NCBI GenBank assembly: GCA_017590115.1
Contig: JAGGNK010010337.1
Span: 2,540,141 to 2,604,140, forward strand
DNA: 64,000 nucleotides
DNA from: Montifringilla adamsi
Lineage: Eukaryota; Chordata; Aves; Passeriformes; Passeridae
Direction: 5' to 3'
The notes beneath the pieces are model-generated. The model ran no database searches. It worked only from the letters and a program-made list of their open reading frames with translations, and had not been told where the DNA came from. Numbering within the stretch: the first letter of the stretch is position 1; every line of letters starts with the position of its first letter. Positions 47,022-60,735 of the stretch are shown here, in pieces. The position numbers were made by a program, and so were the translations under genes.

Positions 47022-48998
47022 AGAATAAGTTTTCAAGTTTCATAGTAACCCAGGACTGAAGTTTGGAAGCACAAAATAATAGGAACACGTAGAAAAACTT
47101 TGGCAAACCTAGAAAGGTCTGTAATAGTTTCACAATAATTAGAAGCTGGGAAGTCTGTAGCATGGCACAGGATATCAGAGACCACAGTTTAACTGCTGAT
47201 ATTTCAGCAGCACCGTCTGCAATGCACATCCACTGTAAATTATATTAGGCTAGAAGTGCCATCTCTTAGTCTGCTTGCCAAATATAACGGGCAAAACTCA
47301 GGTTATGTTTTCAATGTATTTTTCTTTCATCCAGCTAACATCTAAATTCACCTTGTCTACAACGAGAAGGACAAATAACCAGCTCAGTTTAGAACCCCTG
47401 CCAATGTTTTTTTTCAGATCAGCAGTGCTATGCACCCAGCATCTCTTTTCCAGAGATACCTCTTGGCTGCTAAACAAATTCTGGAAATCTGAATCCATTC
47501 ATGAACTCGGATTTCTAATGTGGCAAGGCACCATGCCTCAAAGTGCCCCCCCAGCAGCTCTAGAAAGACATGCACACTGTCCTTAAACTGGCACACATCA
47601 CTGCAGCTTGGGTTACATATGGCAAAGCTCCTCTCTGCACTATCCAGTAACAGGGGAGGCTGCCAGTGCCACGAGGGATATCAAGACACTAAATTAAGGG
47701 CACTAGAAAAAGAATGGATGAATTGAAGGAAATTAGCAAAACCAACAATGGGGTCAGAGGCCTGATGTCATCTAAACCAGTCACTGCGTATCTGTAAGTA
47801 TCCCCTTGCAACTTTTCACCCAAACTGACCAAAAAAAATATCCTTCAACATGTTGAAATATGAAATATTGCTGCTGGATTGCTGCTTCTTTATAAAGCAC
47901 TTTATAAATAACTGATTGGACAAAAAGTGCTTTGGAAAGTCCATGTATCTCCTGATTCCTATTTTCAAAAAAACCCAGAATTGTTGCAAAACACCTGTCC
48001 GAATATTATTTTTTTCCTACATGCTGTTTGTTATTTTTCTGTTTACAGATGATAAAGCAGTGGCCAATCAAATTGTGTTAAGGATGAATAATTGGAACTC
48101 ATAAATAATACCTCCCTAAAGTTTACTGGTCCTATTCTTTTGATCCAAGAAGAAAAGCAGACTGGATTTGTCAGATGTTAATGGAAAAATTCAGAGGTGT
48201 TTTAAGCTTCTTAAGCCATAACTAGAATTCCTCCAGTTTAAAAAGGGCAAAATTATTCTCAAACAGAAGTAAATTGAGGGGGCAAAATTCCTGCATAATA
48301 TTCTCTCTGAATAGTACATTAATCTTCCAACAAGGTAGGGCTTCTACATATGTACATGTGCCATAGGATAGAGAGGATCCCAGTGACATCCCCTTCCAGA
48401 GCATGCATGGTAATCCTGCTAGAGACTCAACTCAATCATGATAAACACTGACTTCCACCTGGGGCTTGAAACATATAGATATATACATAAAACTCTTGCT
48501 GAAATGAGTGCACTGAAGGCTTATATAATGAAAAAGATCTTTTCATACAGAAAATGTGAAGTATTTTTCCATTATCATTTGATAGCTGCCTATGAATGGA
48601 ATTCTGCTTGCTAAATCTTGAATAGGTGGTGCATGATGGGTAGATTTCTGAAAATGCTCTAACCTTCTTCAAAGCTGCTAAACACTAAAAAAATGGGCAA
48701 TATATATCCTTCCTGAGATAATTTTCTCAATATCTCCTAAAATTTTAGTAGGAGTATAAAATGTAAACACTTATTTGACAGCTGCTTGGAGAAAAGACAG
48801 TTGTGTTGCAGAAGGGCTAAAAGGGCTACACAGTCCTTTTCATGCCTCCACACTTTGTTATGGATTTACTGAAATCTCACAAATGCAGACAGAAATCGAT
48901 CAAGTGTTACCCTGCAATGTAGCACAGGCAGTACTCGTGACACTGGCAGTGTTTCAGCCACATCATCCTGCGGTGCAGTGTTCAATAACCCATGGTCA

Positions 48999-49247
<249 letters not shown>

Positions 49248-51240
49248 TTAGAATTTTAGCTCAGGGACAATTTTTTTTCTTTTTTTTTTTCTTTACAGAT
49301 TCTGAATGTTTGCATTTATGAAAATCAGTTTTAAATGTGAAACATATACAGAAACTTTGAGATTATTTTGATCTGCAGTGCCATAATGCATAAACGATTG
49401 TACATGCAAATACAAAACACTCTTGGCAGCACACAGTGCTGATCGATGCTGCTCACTTTGCCTTTCCACTTATTTTCCAACTTAAACTGAAAAAGACAAT
49501 CGGCATTTGGGAAACATGAAAATTCAGAAGCTGAAAGAAGAGTTTGTATTAAAATGCACTGGTATTTTAATGAAAAAAAAGCACTTTTTTCCCACTCTGA
49601 GATTTAAGTTTGCATTGATACCTCTGTGAAAACACAAGTCTGAATTTTATGCAGAGATTTTCAAAGACAAATACTTGAAAGAAGGAATAATAGAGGACAG
49701 AACCAATATTATTTTGTCTAGAAATTTAAGTTGCACCTCAGTGAATAGAGAACATAAGAAGACAATAAAGGAAAAAAAGAGAAAAAAGGACAAAGAATGC
49801 CCACTTCCCAGAAAAACAGAAAGCTTTTGAGAGCAGGAGACCTCCATAGGAAACCTGGAACCAGAAAGTGGAAAGTGAAAGGTATTTTATACGTGAACCC
49901 AGTTCCTCACTCACTCCTGGACAAGGCACTCTAAAGGCAGCGTAATATTGTCTCTCAATAGTGGTCTCTGTAGTGCTGTGTATCAGTGGCAGAGTGTTCA
50001 ATGGTTATCATTAATTTAGCACTCTCATTTGAAGGAACATAGCATGTTTTCCCTCTTGCCTTGTTGTTACCTCTTCAGATTAAACTTGGCATTATGTTGT
50101 ACTTGTGAATGAATGAGACCTTGTTGTTCATTACTATGAAACAATATTAAATGTCATGTCAGCTTGAATTTAGAGACGTGAAATACCAGCTTTCAGCTCC
50201 ACGAACAGTTTCTCCATGTTATACTTAATGCATTATGCAGAAGTAGAGTGCTGTCTGCTGTTCAGTCTATTGTTCAATGACCTAGTTCTGTGCTGTGCAT
50301 ACTAGACACGAGGAGAAAACTTTGGGAGAGTCTCTCCCAAAAGATGGTAGAAACTTGGAAATGTTCTTCAGGACAAAATACGGCCTTGACTCCTCATTTG
50401 CTCCACCTCCCACTACTCCAGATTTCCAATATTATTATTTTTCCATTGTCATTGTGTTTCAGCATGAAACCCCATCAGGAAAAGGGAGGAATGTTTTGAT
50501 TCCTCATGCATTCGCTTCCTTCAGCCATGGATTTTTAAAATTATTCTCTATTTAATTTGCAGAGGAAAAGAAAGCTCAGTGTGACACTGGATTTGCCACA
50601 ACATGCAGCTGAGGTATTTCAGGTACTAAATGCATTTTTTCAAGTTCCTCAGAACCTCCCAGTTGTCAGACAAAATGACTCTGCATTTTATATTTGGTTA
50701 ATTACTTCACTTGTTTTCTTCTGTAAAATCCATGGTTGATGAAGGAGCTTACATACACAAAGCAACTCAAGAGAAAATAAAGAGTTATAAATAAAATTTG
50801 ACTGCAGAAAGGCACTATAATACTAGAGGCCCAATATTTTGCTGAAAAATGTTGTGCAATGTAACAATACACCTGAATCATCAGGATGGGATCTGTCTTA
50901 CTGGTAGAGAGAATGAAAAATAAGTTTATCAAGGATAGTGTGTTCCATTGCAAAGGGCTGATTTGCAGTTGAGATAAAAACAAAGATCAGTGCTAAGAAA
51001 ACAGCTTTTGGCACATTTATTTTCTCTTTCAAAATATTTGCACTAAAAGCCTTTTTTTAAAGGATTTTAATACAGCACCTGCAGTATTCTTGGAAGAGTA
51101 GCCTTTAAGTGTGTTTCAGAAAAAGGAGAAATACCTTTCTTCTATAAAAATCAACAGATCCAGCTACATATCAATATGCACATTTGGAATATCTTTCTAG
51201 TCATTCATTCTCTTTGATTTTACCAGAAAATATTCTCTTA

Positions 51241-51241
<1 letters not shown>

Positions 51242-51290
<49 letters not shown>
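51242..51290 (+). repeat. 49-nt poly(A) tract
   Basis: An uninterrupted 49-A run, then an A-rich stretch with scattered G to about 51325. No LINE or retrogene body adjoins it, so it is a homopolymer microsatellite rather than a retroposed tail. True length is likely to vary. Confidence 0.95.
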
Positions 51291-51292
<2 letters not shown>

Positions 51293-54200
51293 AAAGAAAA
51301 GGAAAAAAAAAAGGAAAAAAAAAAAGCAAAAGTTTCTGTAAGAACATCAATATTTTGACATGGAAGGAGAAAAGGGAAAATTGTATGATAAGGTTCAGAA
51401 TCACTAAAATGAAAGCACTTACACCATAAAAATACCTGCTCTTGTCAAACAAAGGAGCTGTATTTATAGTTATTTTATAACCACCTCCTAATTCATGAGA
51501 TGCTTTAACAAAGATAGATATATTTAGGTCTTTGAATTGCCTTTAAAATTCATTCCTTTTCTTGCTTTTTTTACTGAAAATAATCATCATAGTGATATTA
51601 AAAAATGGTCAGTATTTGCATCAGGTTTACACAAATTCAGAGGACTTTTAAAAATAGGAAAATTTTCCTCAATACTAAAAATGCTTTTATCTAGTAGATG
51701 CCTATACAATTCCATGAAACACAACAAATTCATATGACACTTATTATAAAAGAAGAAACTTTTCCCACTAAGCTCAAATCCTTTTCAGTGGGATTTGTCT
51801 TTGCCCCCATCTTGAACTCATCCTAGAGAAAATAGACTAAAAATCTTTTAAAAGTACACGTTTCCCCTAATACGACTGAGAGGAAGATTGATTCTCTACT
51901 TCATATTCCTAGATTTAAAAAAAATACATCCCTTCATTAAAAATAAATGGTTATACATAGCTGCACGAAAAAATATGTTACCTACACATGCATTACATCT
52001 GCACAAATGTACATCAGCTACTGCAGATATTGCTGCCTGCCTCACCTCCATTAGTAGAAAATTTTGGTGACTTTGTTATAAAGTGCACTGCTATGGACAG
52101 TGCAGGCGTTTTCTCCCCTGTGAAAAGCACTTTTGACTCCTATATTGGACAGATTTTTTTTTTCTTATTTTTGTGCTGGCTATGGAGCTTATACTGTATA
52201 ATTGCTTTAAGTTTTTCCAGTTAAAGCTTAGCAAAAAATTCTTAGGATATGACGCTGACAACCCTTGCTCATGACATGATCAACACAGTCAGTTGGAGTT
52301 TGCATTAGGAAACTGAAAGCACTTCCCAACACAAATCAGATCCTTTGTGCTTCTTTATACTTTGAACACGTAGTAAAAATAATCCTTTCTTCAAAATGAG
52401 AAAAAGAAGAGAAAAAAGAACCTTCTTAGCAGCCAAACCTTAATTTTCCATTCTGTGATATGATTAGGCACTTATTTATGCGTTGTCAGTCACAAACATG
52501 CAGAAAACGTAAAAGTTATTGAAAAAATTAAAGTCTGCTCAACTGTCTTGCAGGACTGTTGGTTCTCTAAGTGCTTTGAAATTATGATGTATGAGGTAGA
52601 TGTTGCATATTAAATAAAGATATTTAAATTATAAAGCCCCCGTTAGTGAGAGCTGATGAATGTTAAATGTTATGAGCCACAAGGCTGTGGCATCCATCAT
52701 ATTCACATATTATCACAGTCAGTGATGGAGCAGCCCCAGTGATGACAGATAGACTGCTAGATAGTTATCCCTTATTTCCAGTGTCGCCAAGCAAGCCTTG
52801 CAACCCCTTTGGCATTATTTTTAGCTTTGCATTAAATTAGCAACTTTTCCGTCACGTTCTGCCAGAAAGTATCAATTCTTTCTTCACGTGTGGAAGGTAA
52901 AAAGAATGATTCAGTGAAGCAGGGAGTAAAGCAAAAGGAAGCCTTAGCCCCTGCCTCGGAAAAGGCTGCAAACTTCAAATGACTAGAAACAAATATAAAA
53001 TTGTGATCCTGTGAAAGAACAGCAATGAAACAGTAAGCACACAATAATGGCTTTTCTCTGCACTTAGATAAAAGCCGAATTTTTGATGTGCACAGTATAT
53101 TTTCATAAAATTTTATATACTATGTTTTATACACTTATTGGCTATTCCATAATAATGTGTGTGCTAACAGTAAAATTGCTCTTAAATTTATGTGTGTTAT
53201 TTATACGTTCCCACGTAACAATGCTTTTTGTTGTAAAAAATATTCTGTTTATTAATGTAACTTTACAACCACTGCATCCAGGATCCGTGGTAAATTAATG
53301 ACATTTTTATTATTTTATAGTGTCATTAAATTTTTACTGATCACTCCATCAAACAGAAGCAATAAAGGCCATAATGCAAACTGGGACACTTAGATCAGGG
53401 GAGCAGGAAGGCATTCCATATAGTCTGAAGTAAACTGCTTGCCATAAATGATATTTATACCATCTTTAAGGATGTGAGAATACTTGGACAAGTTTGGCAA
53501 AACTGTTTCTCTAGTACTGTGGATTGTGTACTTAAATAACAGTTTACTTGCCAGCGAGACAATTTTTTTTTCAAACCATATGCGAGAAGATGACTGATTG
53601 CATCCATCTCTTGAAAAATAATATATGAAACGTAATAATACACTGGGCACCCCTCCCTTCTGGATTACCAAAACTGATCTGACTATACCCATGCCTCAAA
53701 TTATTTCAACATGCTTGCTTTTTCCACATCTGAAATGTACGCTTAGCCTGAAATGGAAAATGGCATGCATGCGGATGGTTGTGTAAAAGATTTAAAATAT
53801 ATATCTTTTTTTGCAAACAAATACTTTTATTGAAGCAGACATGTTTGGACAATGATGTAATACCTTTATTTCAATAGTCTAGGATGGAAGCAGTTACCCA
53901 ACATCAATTTAAAGAGGCAGTTTCTAGAAATCGAATTAATATGGGTCATTCACAGAAGCCACAGAACATACGACTGAAGGGATATTATTTCTTCTGAGGA
54001 CAGTGGTTTAGTGAGAATAACTACAAATAATTATCATACGTTGTCTTTATGTATGAAATGTATTTCAATTGAATTATTTTATACTAAATGTTCTAGTAGC
54101 TTATTTGCTAACTGTGATCTATTCCCTTCATGTACCATGGACAGTAAACAACCAGCAAACAACTTAATGTATTCAAAACATAAAAAGGGCATTTTCAGTA

Positions 54201-55398
54201 GAACACAGAGAAAATTATTCCCAGTTTGAGTGAGGAGGAATTACAACTCCTTTTTTTCTCCTCCCTGGAAACTCAAGATACAAATGCCCCAAGCTTTTCA
54301 CCTTCTTCTTACTACTTTTTAACAGCTGGGGCTGAAAAGTTAAATTACCTTCCACTCAGAATCTTTTGCAATGTCTTGGCACAGCAGGGATAATTACAAA
54401 TTGACTTTCAGCCTTATCTCTGGATATTTTAGTTATTATGGGTGGGAAGTTTAAACATTAACCTTATTACAACAATGTCAATCATCCCACTGGTGTGCAG
54501 GCATGCAACTTCTGGAATTCTTTGGATGGCAGAGGAGATAAACACAATAGTGGCACTATTGTTACAATTTAAAGCATGGCCCTTGGTTTTGCAGAACTGT
54601 GGTGAATGCCTAGGACTCCTTTTCAATATCATAGCACTGGGAGCTGCTCCAAAAAACCAGAAATTAAATTTGTAAAGCAGGCAAACTTATTCTAGGAATG
54701 CTGTTATTTTAAGATATTACAAGATACAAGGTGTACCTTTCCCAAGGATTTGCAGGTTTTAGGACTGAAGGATATGCTGACACCTATGATGTTGACACCT
54801 GCCCTTTCTTTATTTTTTCTGTAAGTGAAACTCCTGAATTCAATGATCTCAGGGATCAAGAGGGGCACAGTGAGTGATTTTTCACCCTGAGATACTGCTG
54901 CTTCCAGGTTTTGGAGGCCCCTATGCTGTTCATAAACTGTTCCAGCAATATCTTTGCATGCTGAACATACAGCATGGACCAGCATCCCTGTGACAGACTA
55001 CAGAATTCTATCACATTGCAGTGCCTCAAAGCAAACAGCTTGCTTGAAAAGATGTGGGGAGAGAGAAGCCACTAGGTCTCCTTTTAAATATATTCTTCCA
55101 TCTTAAAGCATAACTGAAAAGTAAGAGGTTAAAAGCAGATAACAGGAAATTTACAGTAAAATTTCCTTTGCCTTCCTGGCAAGCCTCAGCTGGCTTCCAT
55201 GTGACAATGTGACATGGGCAGGACCATCACAAGCAGAAAATACTCCAAAGTTGTTCAGAAACAGAATTTCACAGAGATTGTCACATTATGAGACTTCTTT
55301 TAAGAACCAAGTTCTGGAGTCAAAATTGAGAATTGCAATTTCATCAAAATATAAAGTGTCTAGAAAAAAATCTAGTCTAGAAACCAGTGGTCTAAAGC

Positions 55399-55417
55399 AA
55401 AAAAAAAAAAAAAAAAA

Positions 55418-55481
<64 letters not shown>

Positions 55482-55516
55482 AAAAAAAAACCCAAAACAA
55501 AACAAAACAAAAAAAA
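55399..55516 (+). repeat. A-rich tract with a 61-nt homopolymer
   Basis: 19 A, one C, then 61 A (55419-55479), followed by C/A-rich sequence. No retroposed body is visible on its 5' side. Exact length should be treated with caution. Confidence 0.95.
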
Positions 55517-58500
55517 ACCTCAGATAAGTAAATGCCAGTGCATATAGCCAACTTGTAAACACTGTCTTCAGCTAATTATTTTGGAAGCCTGATTTTAAGG
55601 ATCAGAGTTCCAAGAGCTTCTTCTCAGCTACTGTGAGCAGTAGCCATCTTGATTTTGAGCACAGATAAGAAGGATTTAAATGAATTCTCTGATTATCAGG
55701 AGCATTCAGCAGATACTAAGATGTTTATAGACTTCAGTGCATGGAAGCCTGCTTTTAGTAGGAAGTCTGTCAATTCAAAACTATTTTTAAAAGGGAAAAA
55801 GAAAAGAACTGATAGCAAATATTTCCACCTAAGGAGAATATTATGCCCTCCTGCACATGAAATATTGCCATCTCCATAACTATTGCCATGCTTTGCAGGC
55901 ACTCCTAAGCTATGGATCTGCCCTGGTTAGATTACTTTCAACAGGATTACTGCATTTACTGAGCCCCCTTAACCAAATGCTTTATGTCTTTGTTCATATG
56001 GTTTTAATATGGTTTTAACCAATTGCAAGGTTATTTATAAGTTTGCAAGTCCCCAGTAGTTAGAGTTATGAAGCGTTCAGACTTAAGCATATCCAGTTGT
56101 GTGGTAACCCAACTACTGCTTTCATGCGGTTTCCAACTTTTTATTCATGTACAAAGGCATGATGCATGGCAGCATCTGAGACCATTGTGATTAACTCTTT
56201 GTTTCAGCAGCAAACTCAGGCTGCAGCCCACAGTAAAATTACATAAAAGGTAAAGATTAAAAGGTAAAGAGTAAAAGAAAAAAAAAAAACAAATCACACA
56301 AACTGTGAAATTCCACCACAGACTGAGGAAAAATTAGTCCTTGAAAAACAAAGGGACAATCAATTAAATTAGCAGCTGGTAAATGAAAAGCAAACAAAAG
56401 GAGTTACTACTTTACACTCTGCATAATTCTCTATAAATGCTGGGTAATTCGCCAGAGGTCAGAAAGAGTCCAAAGCTTGGTCTGCCACTTGTTTCTAAAG
56501 AAGCTGAATAATTTTATGACTGTTAATAACATTTGTAGTAACACATGCTAAGGTAATCAAATCTCGTGTCCCAGAGTGTAAGCTGCTCAACTGCTGAGTC
56601 AAAGAGAAATTCCCTTGTCCTCTCTGCTGTTCCCTTCCCTCCTGACCAACTCCACAGATGATTAACTGGGAGCCTTCTAGGGAGAGAAGTTAATTTTCTT
56701 TTGTAACATCGCTAAATTTAAGGAAGAGCTGGTAAATGGTATAGATCAAATCTATGATCTACCTTGTAATTAGAGGGAATCTGAATGCAACCATTAAAAA
56801 AAAACCCCAACTTTTTCTTCTAATTAAACACATACATGTGCATTTTTGAGAGACAGACAAAAATAAACACAAATTACAATTGACATCTACTTCTACTAGG
56901 AAATAGCAGGACTGTGGTTTGGTTTTTTTCTGTGCTGTAAGGTGACTAATGGAAGCAATTCAATAGCTACTCATGGACCTTTGGAATGTTCATTTAAATT
57001 TCTAACATGATTTTCAAGAATAAAAGTGCAAGGATATGGCAAAACAAAGGGTGTTTTCCTAGGCTAAATATTACAAAAGAATAAATGTATATCTATACTT
57101 AAGTTTAATTTAGCAGGTGGTCGGACCTTGTCGGTTATGGCCTCATTTTCAACAAGTATTTTAAAATGGAGCCATTTAAACACCAAAAAAGTGAACAAAA
57201 ATGCTTTTACCAAATTTAGACAGTTTCATAATTCTGTACATATATCTGCATGTTTCCCCAGATTTTTAGGCTTGTGACTAAATTTCATTGAAGGTAGTCT
57301 CATGCATTAGAATCAGAACAGAATTTGGTTACTAGCTTAAAACTCTGAATCTCCTTCTCTCTTAATCACCTAGTAATATATTCCAGGCTGAAAACCCAGT
57401 TTTAGCAGGAACCCACAGCAGTGAAACAAGCAGCAAAACTATTCTAGGTTCAGCACAACAATTTTTTTGGAATGGAAAAAAAAAAAAAGGGAGAAAAGAA
57501 GTCACCAATTTCAATTTCATTGCGGTGTTCTGCAAACCTCAACAGCACAAAGCTGTTGCTTTCAGCTGCTATCCACACAGGGAGTTGGGACAATAAAGGT
57601 CTTTTAAAAAATCAAGAAAACACACAACCAGACAGACATGCACACATATCACTGGTCAAACATCTTCAGAAGCAATCTGATGTTCTTTTGTGAATAATAT
57701 GCAAATCTAAGCACATATAAATGGATGTTTATAAGTTTAAAATTAAACCGATAAAAGCCAAGAGAAAGACAGATGATGTTCTCATAAATACTTCCAGTCC
57801 ATCATTTCAACTGTTCCTTACGACAGGCACATGTCAGAGTTTTGGACACCATCAGACAATGCTGGAAAAACTTTGATAAACATCGACTACATGATGCAAT
57901 AATCAATTATCAAATCTCAATCAATGCAACTTTTCCCACTCAACACATGGCTAGTAGTTATAAAGGTATAAAAGCAAATATTTCAAACACTCTATTTGCC
58001 AGTATTTTTTCAGTTAAGGAACAAAACTTATCTGCATTTTATTACAGCAACCTTTGAACATATTGTATATTGTAAGTGTAGGTTTGAGTATCACCATTAG
58101 GGTAAATCCTGCAGGGCTTTGCAGTAGAGATACCTAACCCCAGACATCACAAATGAGTCACTGGGGGTAGTCACCCCTTTTGTTTACCTCTAAAAACAAC
58201 ACAAGCCTCCAGACATGCCTGCTCCATCCCGTGTTCAGGAAGACACCTGAAGCAGTTTAAATTGGAGATGCAAAAGACACTTGGGCTTAAATGTTCATAT
58301 TCATATTTAGAATTAGAAATGCAATCAAGGCAGTTAGCAAAATCCCACCAAATGCTACTGTTTTCAAGTATATGCCTTGCCTTGTGCTGGATGTAAATAT
58401 ATAATTGCATACCATGCATACAAAGATTAAGTAGGCTTTTTCTGTATTTATCAAGATGATTTTTTTGGTAGCATTTTAAGTACTCTTTTTCCAGGTTGCA

Positions 58501-59453
58501 TTTTATTATTGCTGCTTATATATTGCTCTGTTTATACTCAGGCCTCTTTTGTTACCTTCAGAGAGAAAAGGATCATATCACTAAGGTGTAAGGATGGGTG
58601 ACAATGGAACAATGATAATAACATCATTATGCAGTGTTTTGTCTCTTGTACCTCCATCACTGCCATGTTTTTTCTGTGATTATTTCAGCCTCAGGAAAAA
58701 GTGCTGCTTACTGTTTATGTCAAGAAGGCAAGATTACTGTTTGCATGATTACAATATCAAGTATGATGCACGTAATACCTGTGATAATATAAATGTACCC
58801 CTCAACTAGCTCCTGCCTTTAATCCTCATGCAACTAGGAAAAGAAAAAAAAAACAAACAAAAAAAACAACAGAAAACCAAGAAAACAAAACAGTGAGCTG
58901 CAAATTCTTGCAGCCTCGTCTAGGCCTTAATCTTGTAAGGTGCCAAATACTTTCACTCCAGTCCAACAGAGGCCTCAAGGACATGGACAATCAGTACTTA
59001 ACTCCAGGGGAGCACATGAAGAATGGACTAAATGCACTTGGCTGAATCAGGGCCAAAGTGTGGAGTTCTTATGTGTACACAGAATCTGAGAATAAGAATT
59101 AAACAGGTTCTTTCCAGGCTAAAAAACATGCTTTATCCTTCTTACTGATCATTCTCTTTTCCCTTTGAGACAGGTAGGTTGAAGACCTTCTGGCACAAAG
59201 AATTATTCTTGTTTAAGAATAAAACAATAGACAGCCAAGAACTCAGTCCTGTAAGGATCTATGTGAGCAGACAAGATCTTGCATTAGCAATGTCCTGGCT
59301 GAACTGAAGGAATAACTCTGCATCTGTGAAATTGCTATATTTACTTACTGATCTCCCTAACACAATCAGAACTAAGTTATTCAGAATTTATGTCTTTAAA
59401 ACTTACACTCGAGGCAAAAGCAGCCCAAACTGGATTTATGAAGGCTATATGAA

Positions 59454-59556
59454 TTCACAGTCAGAGAATGGTTTGCATTGGAAGTGATCATAAAGATTAT
59501 CTAGTTCTAACACTCCTGCTGTGGGCAGGGATACCTTCCATCAGACCAGGTTGCTC
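59454..59556 (-). mobile_element. CR1 LINE 3'-terminal fragment
   Basis: On the plus strand: TTCACAGTCAGAGAATGGTTTG, GATCATAAAGATTATCTAGTT, TGTGGGCAGGGATACCTTCC, then CAGACCAGGTTGCTCATTC. This is the reverse complement of the last 100 or so bases of avian CR1. It is short and diverged, and lies in the same sense as SOX6. Confidence 0.8.
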
Positions 59557-60579
59557 ATTCACCAAACCAAAAAAAAACCCCAAAAAAACAAAAGGCAACT
59601 GATAAAGTAATATAAAGTCTCTCTTTGGGATATCTGACATGCAAATGCAGGCAAATATGTACTTCCTAGAAATTGGGAGAGATTTAAATGCCATGGAAGG
59701 AGTAGCTCTTCCATGAAGGAATTATGAATCAAAATAATGACAGGGGACTTTAAAAGGACAACTGAAAGCTATGCATTTTTTTTCCATGCAGAATTCAGGA
59801 ACTCTTGCACCTGAAACCATCCTAAATGCAAAATTACTACCTATGTATGGATGGGAAAAAATCATGTGTTTTTACTGCTGCAATATACAAAGAGAAAACT
59901 GCTAGTCTATAGCTAATGCCACTGGCACAAATCCTTTCTCTAGCTTTTCATTTAAAGTAGAATGATTTTATAAACCTTCTTATGTTTTTATTGTGAAAAA
60001 TTTTTCTCAAGTTTCCCAGATAAGATATTTGTTAAGTACTCTTCTGCTCCAGGCAACAATACAATTTAGATAATGCTTTTATACCTTAACAACCAGCCTC
60101 GAATGGCTGTTTCAAAAGTAGTGGTTTCACCCACAAATTAGCCTCTTACGTCCCACTTAAGACCTATTTTTTACCTCATCTTCAGTATAAGCATAATCTT
60201 GGTTCTACTGCATCTTTCTGCATTTAAAATGCACTTTTTCTTCTCTTTTTCCCCTATCCTTATTCTCCCACTCTAGTTGACATATATGGAAAAGTTCATG
60301 CATTTCACTGAAGGAACATTCCAGCACCTCATTCCAGTGGAAGATTCTTTGCTGTTCTGTGGATAAATACAATCTGTAAGAGGGAATTTCCTGTCTCATA
60401 CTTTCCTTACTCCTTTGTATACTTGTATACTTTATAACTGTGATCATGTTTTATAGCTCTGTCTCACAGGAAAGAGAACAATATTGTTCTGGGGAAGCAA
60501 TCAGCATTTTGGAGCTTTTTACTATGATATATGTAGACAATTGCAATGCATACCACTGCTCATTAGTAATACCCAAATA

Positions 60580-60735
60580 ATTCTAAAATGGAGGTTGTTA
60601 ACTGAATCTTCAGGCACAGAGAGGGGAAATTATTATCTTCTGGTTACCCAGAAAGTCAATGATTAAGCTGAGAGCTGAACCCAGGACTTCTGCACATTAG
60701 GCCAGTCCACTGGCTGTTATGCCACACTGCCCCTG
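60580..60735 (-). mobile_element. MIR-type CORE-SINE relic
   Basis: On the minus strand the blocks come in MIR order: GGCAGTGTGGCATAACAGCC (tRNA-like head), TGGACTGG, then AAGTCCTGGGTTCAGCTCTC (B-box region), CATTGACTTTCTGGGTAACC, and CTCTCTGTGCCTGAAGATTC, CATTTTAGAATTATT. MIR has GCAGTGTGGTNTAGTGG, then TCCTGGGTTCTAATCCC, then CTGTGCCTCAGTTTCCCCATCT at the same places. MIRs were active early in amniote evolution, so a copy still readable in a bird is very old and may be under constraint. Confidence 0.72.

Noticed and set aside
58925..59065. Resemblance to an old amniote repeat (AAGGTGCCAAATACTTTCAC, later CTGAATCAGGGCC)
   Set aside because: Only scattered short matches to a motif I remember from reptile genomes; family and borders cannot be set by eye.
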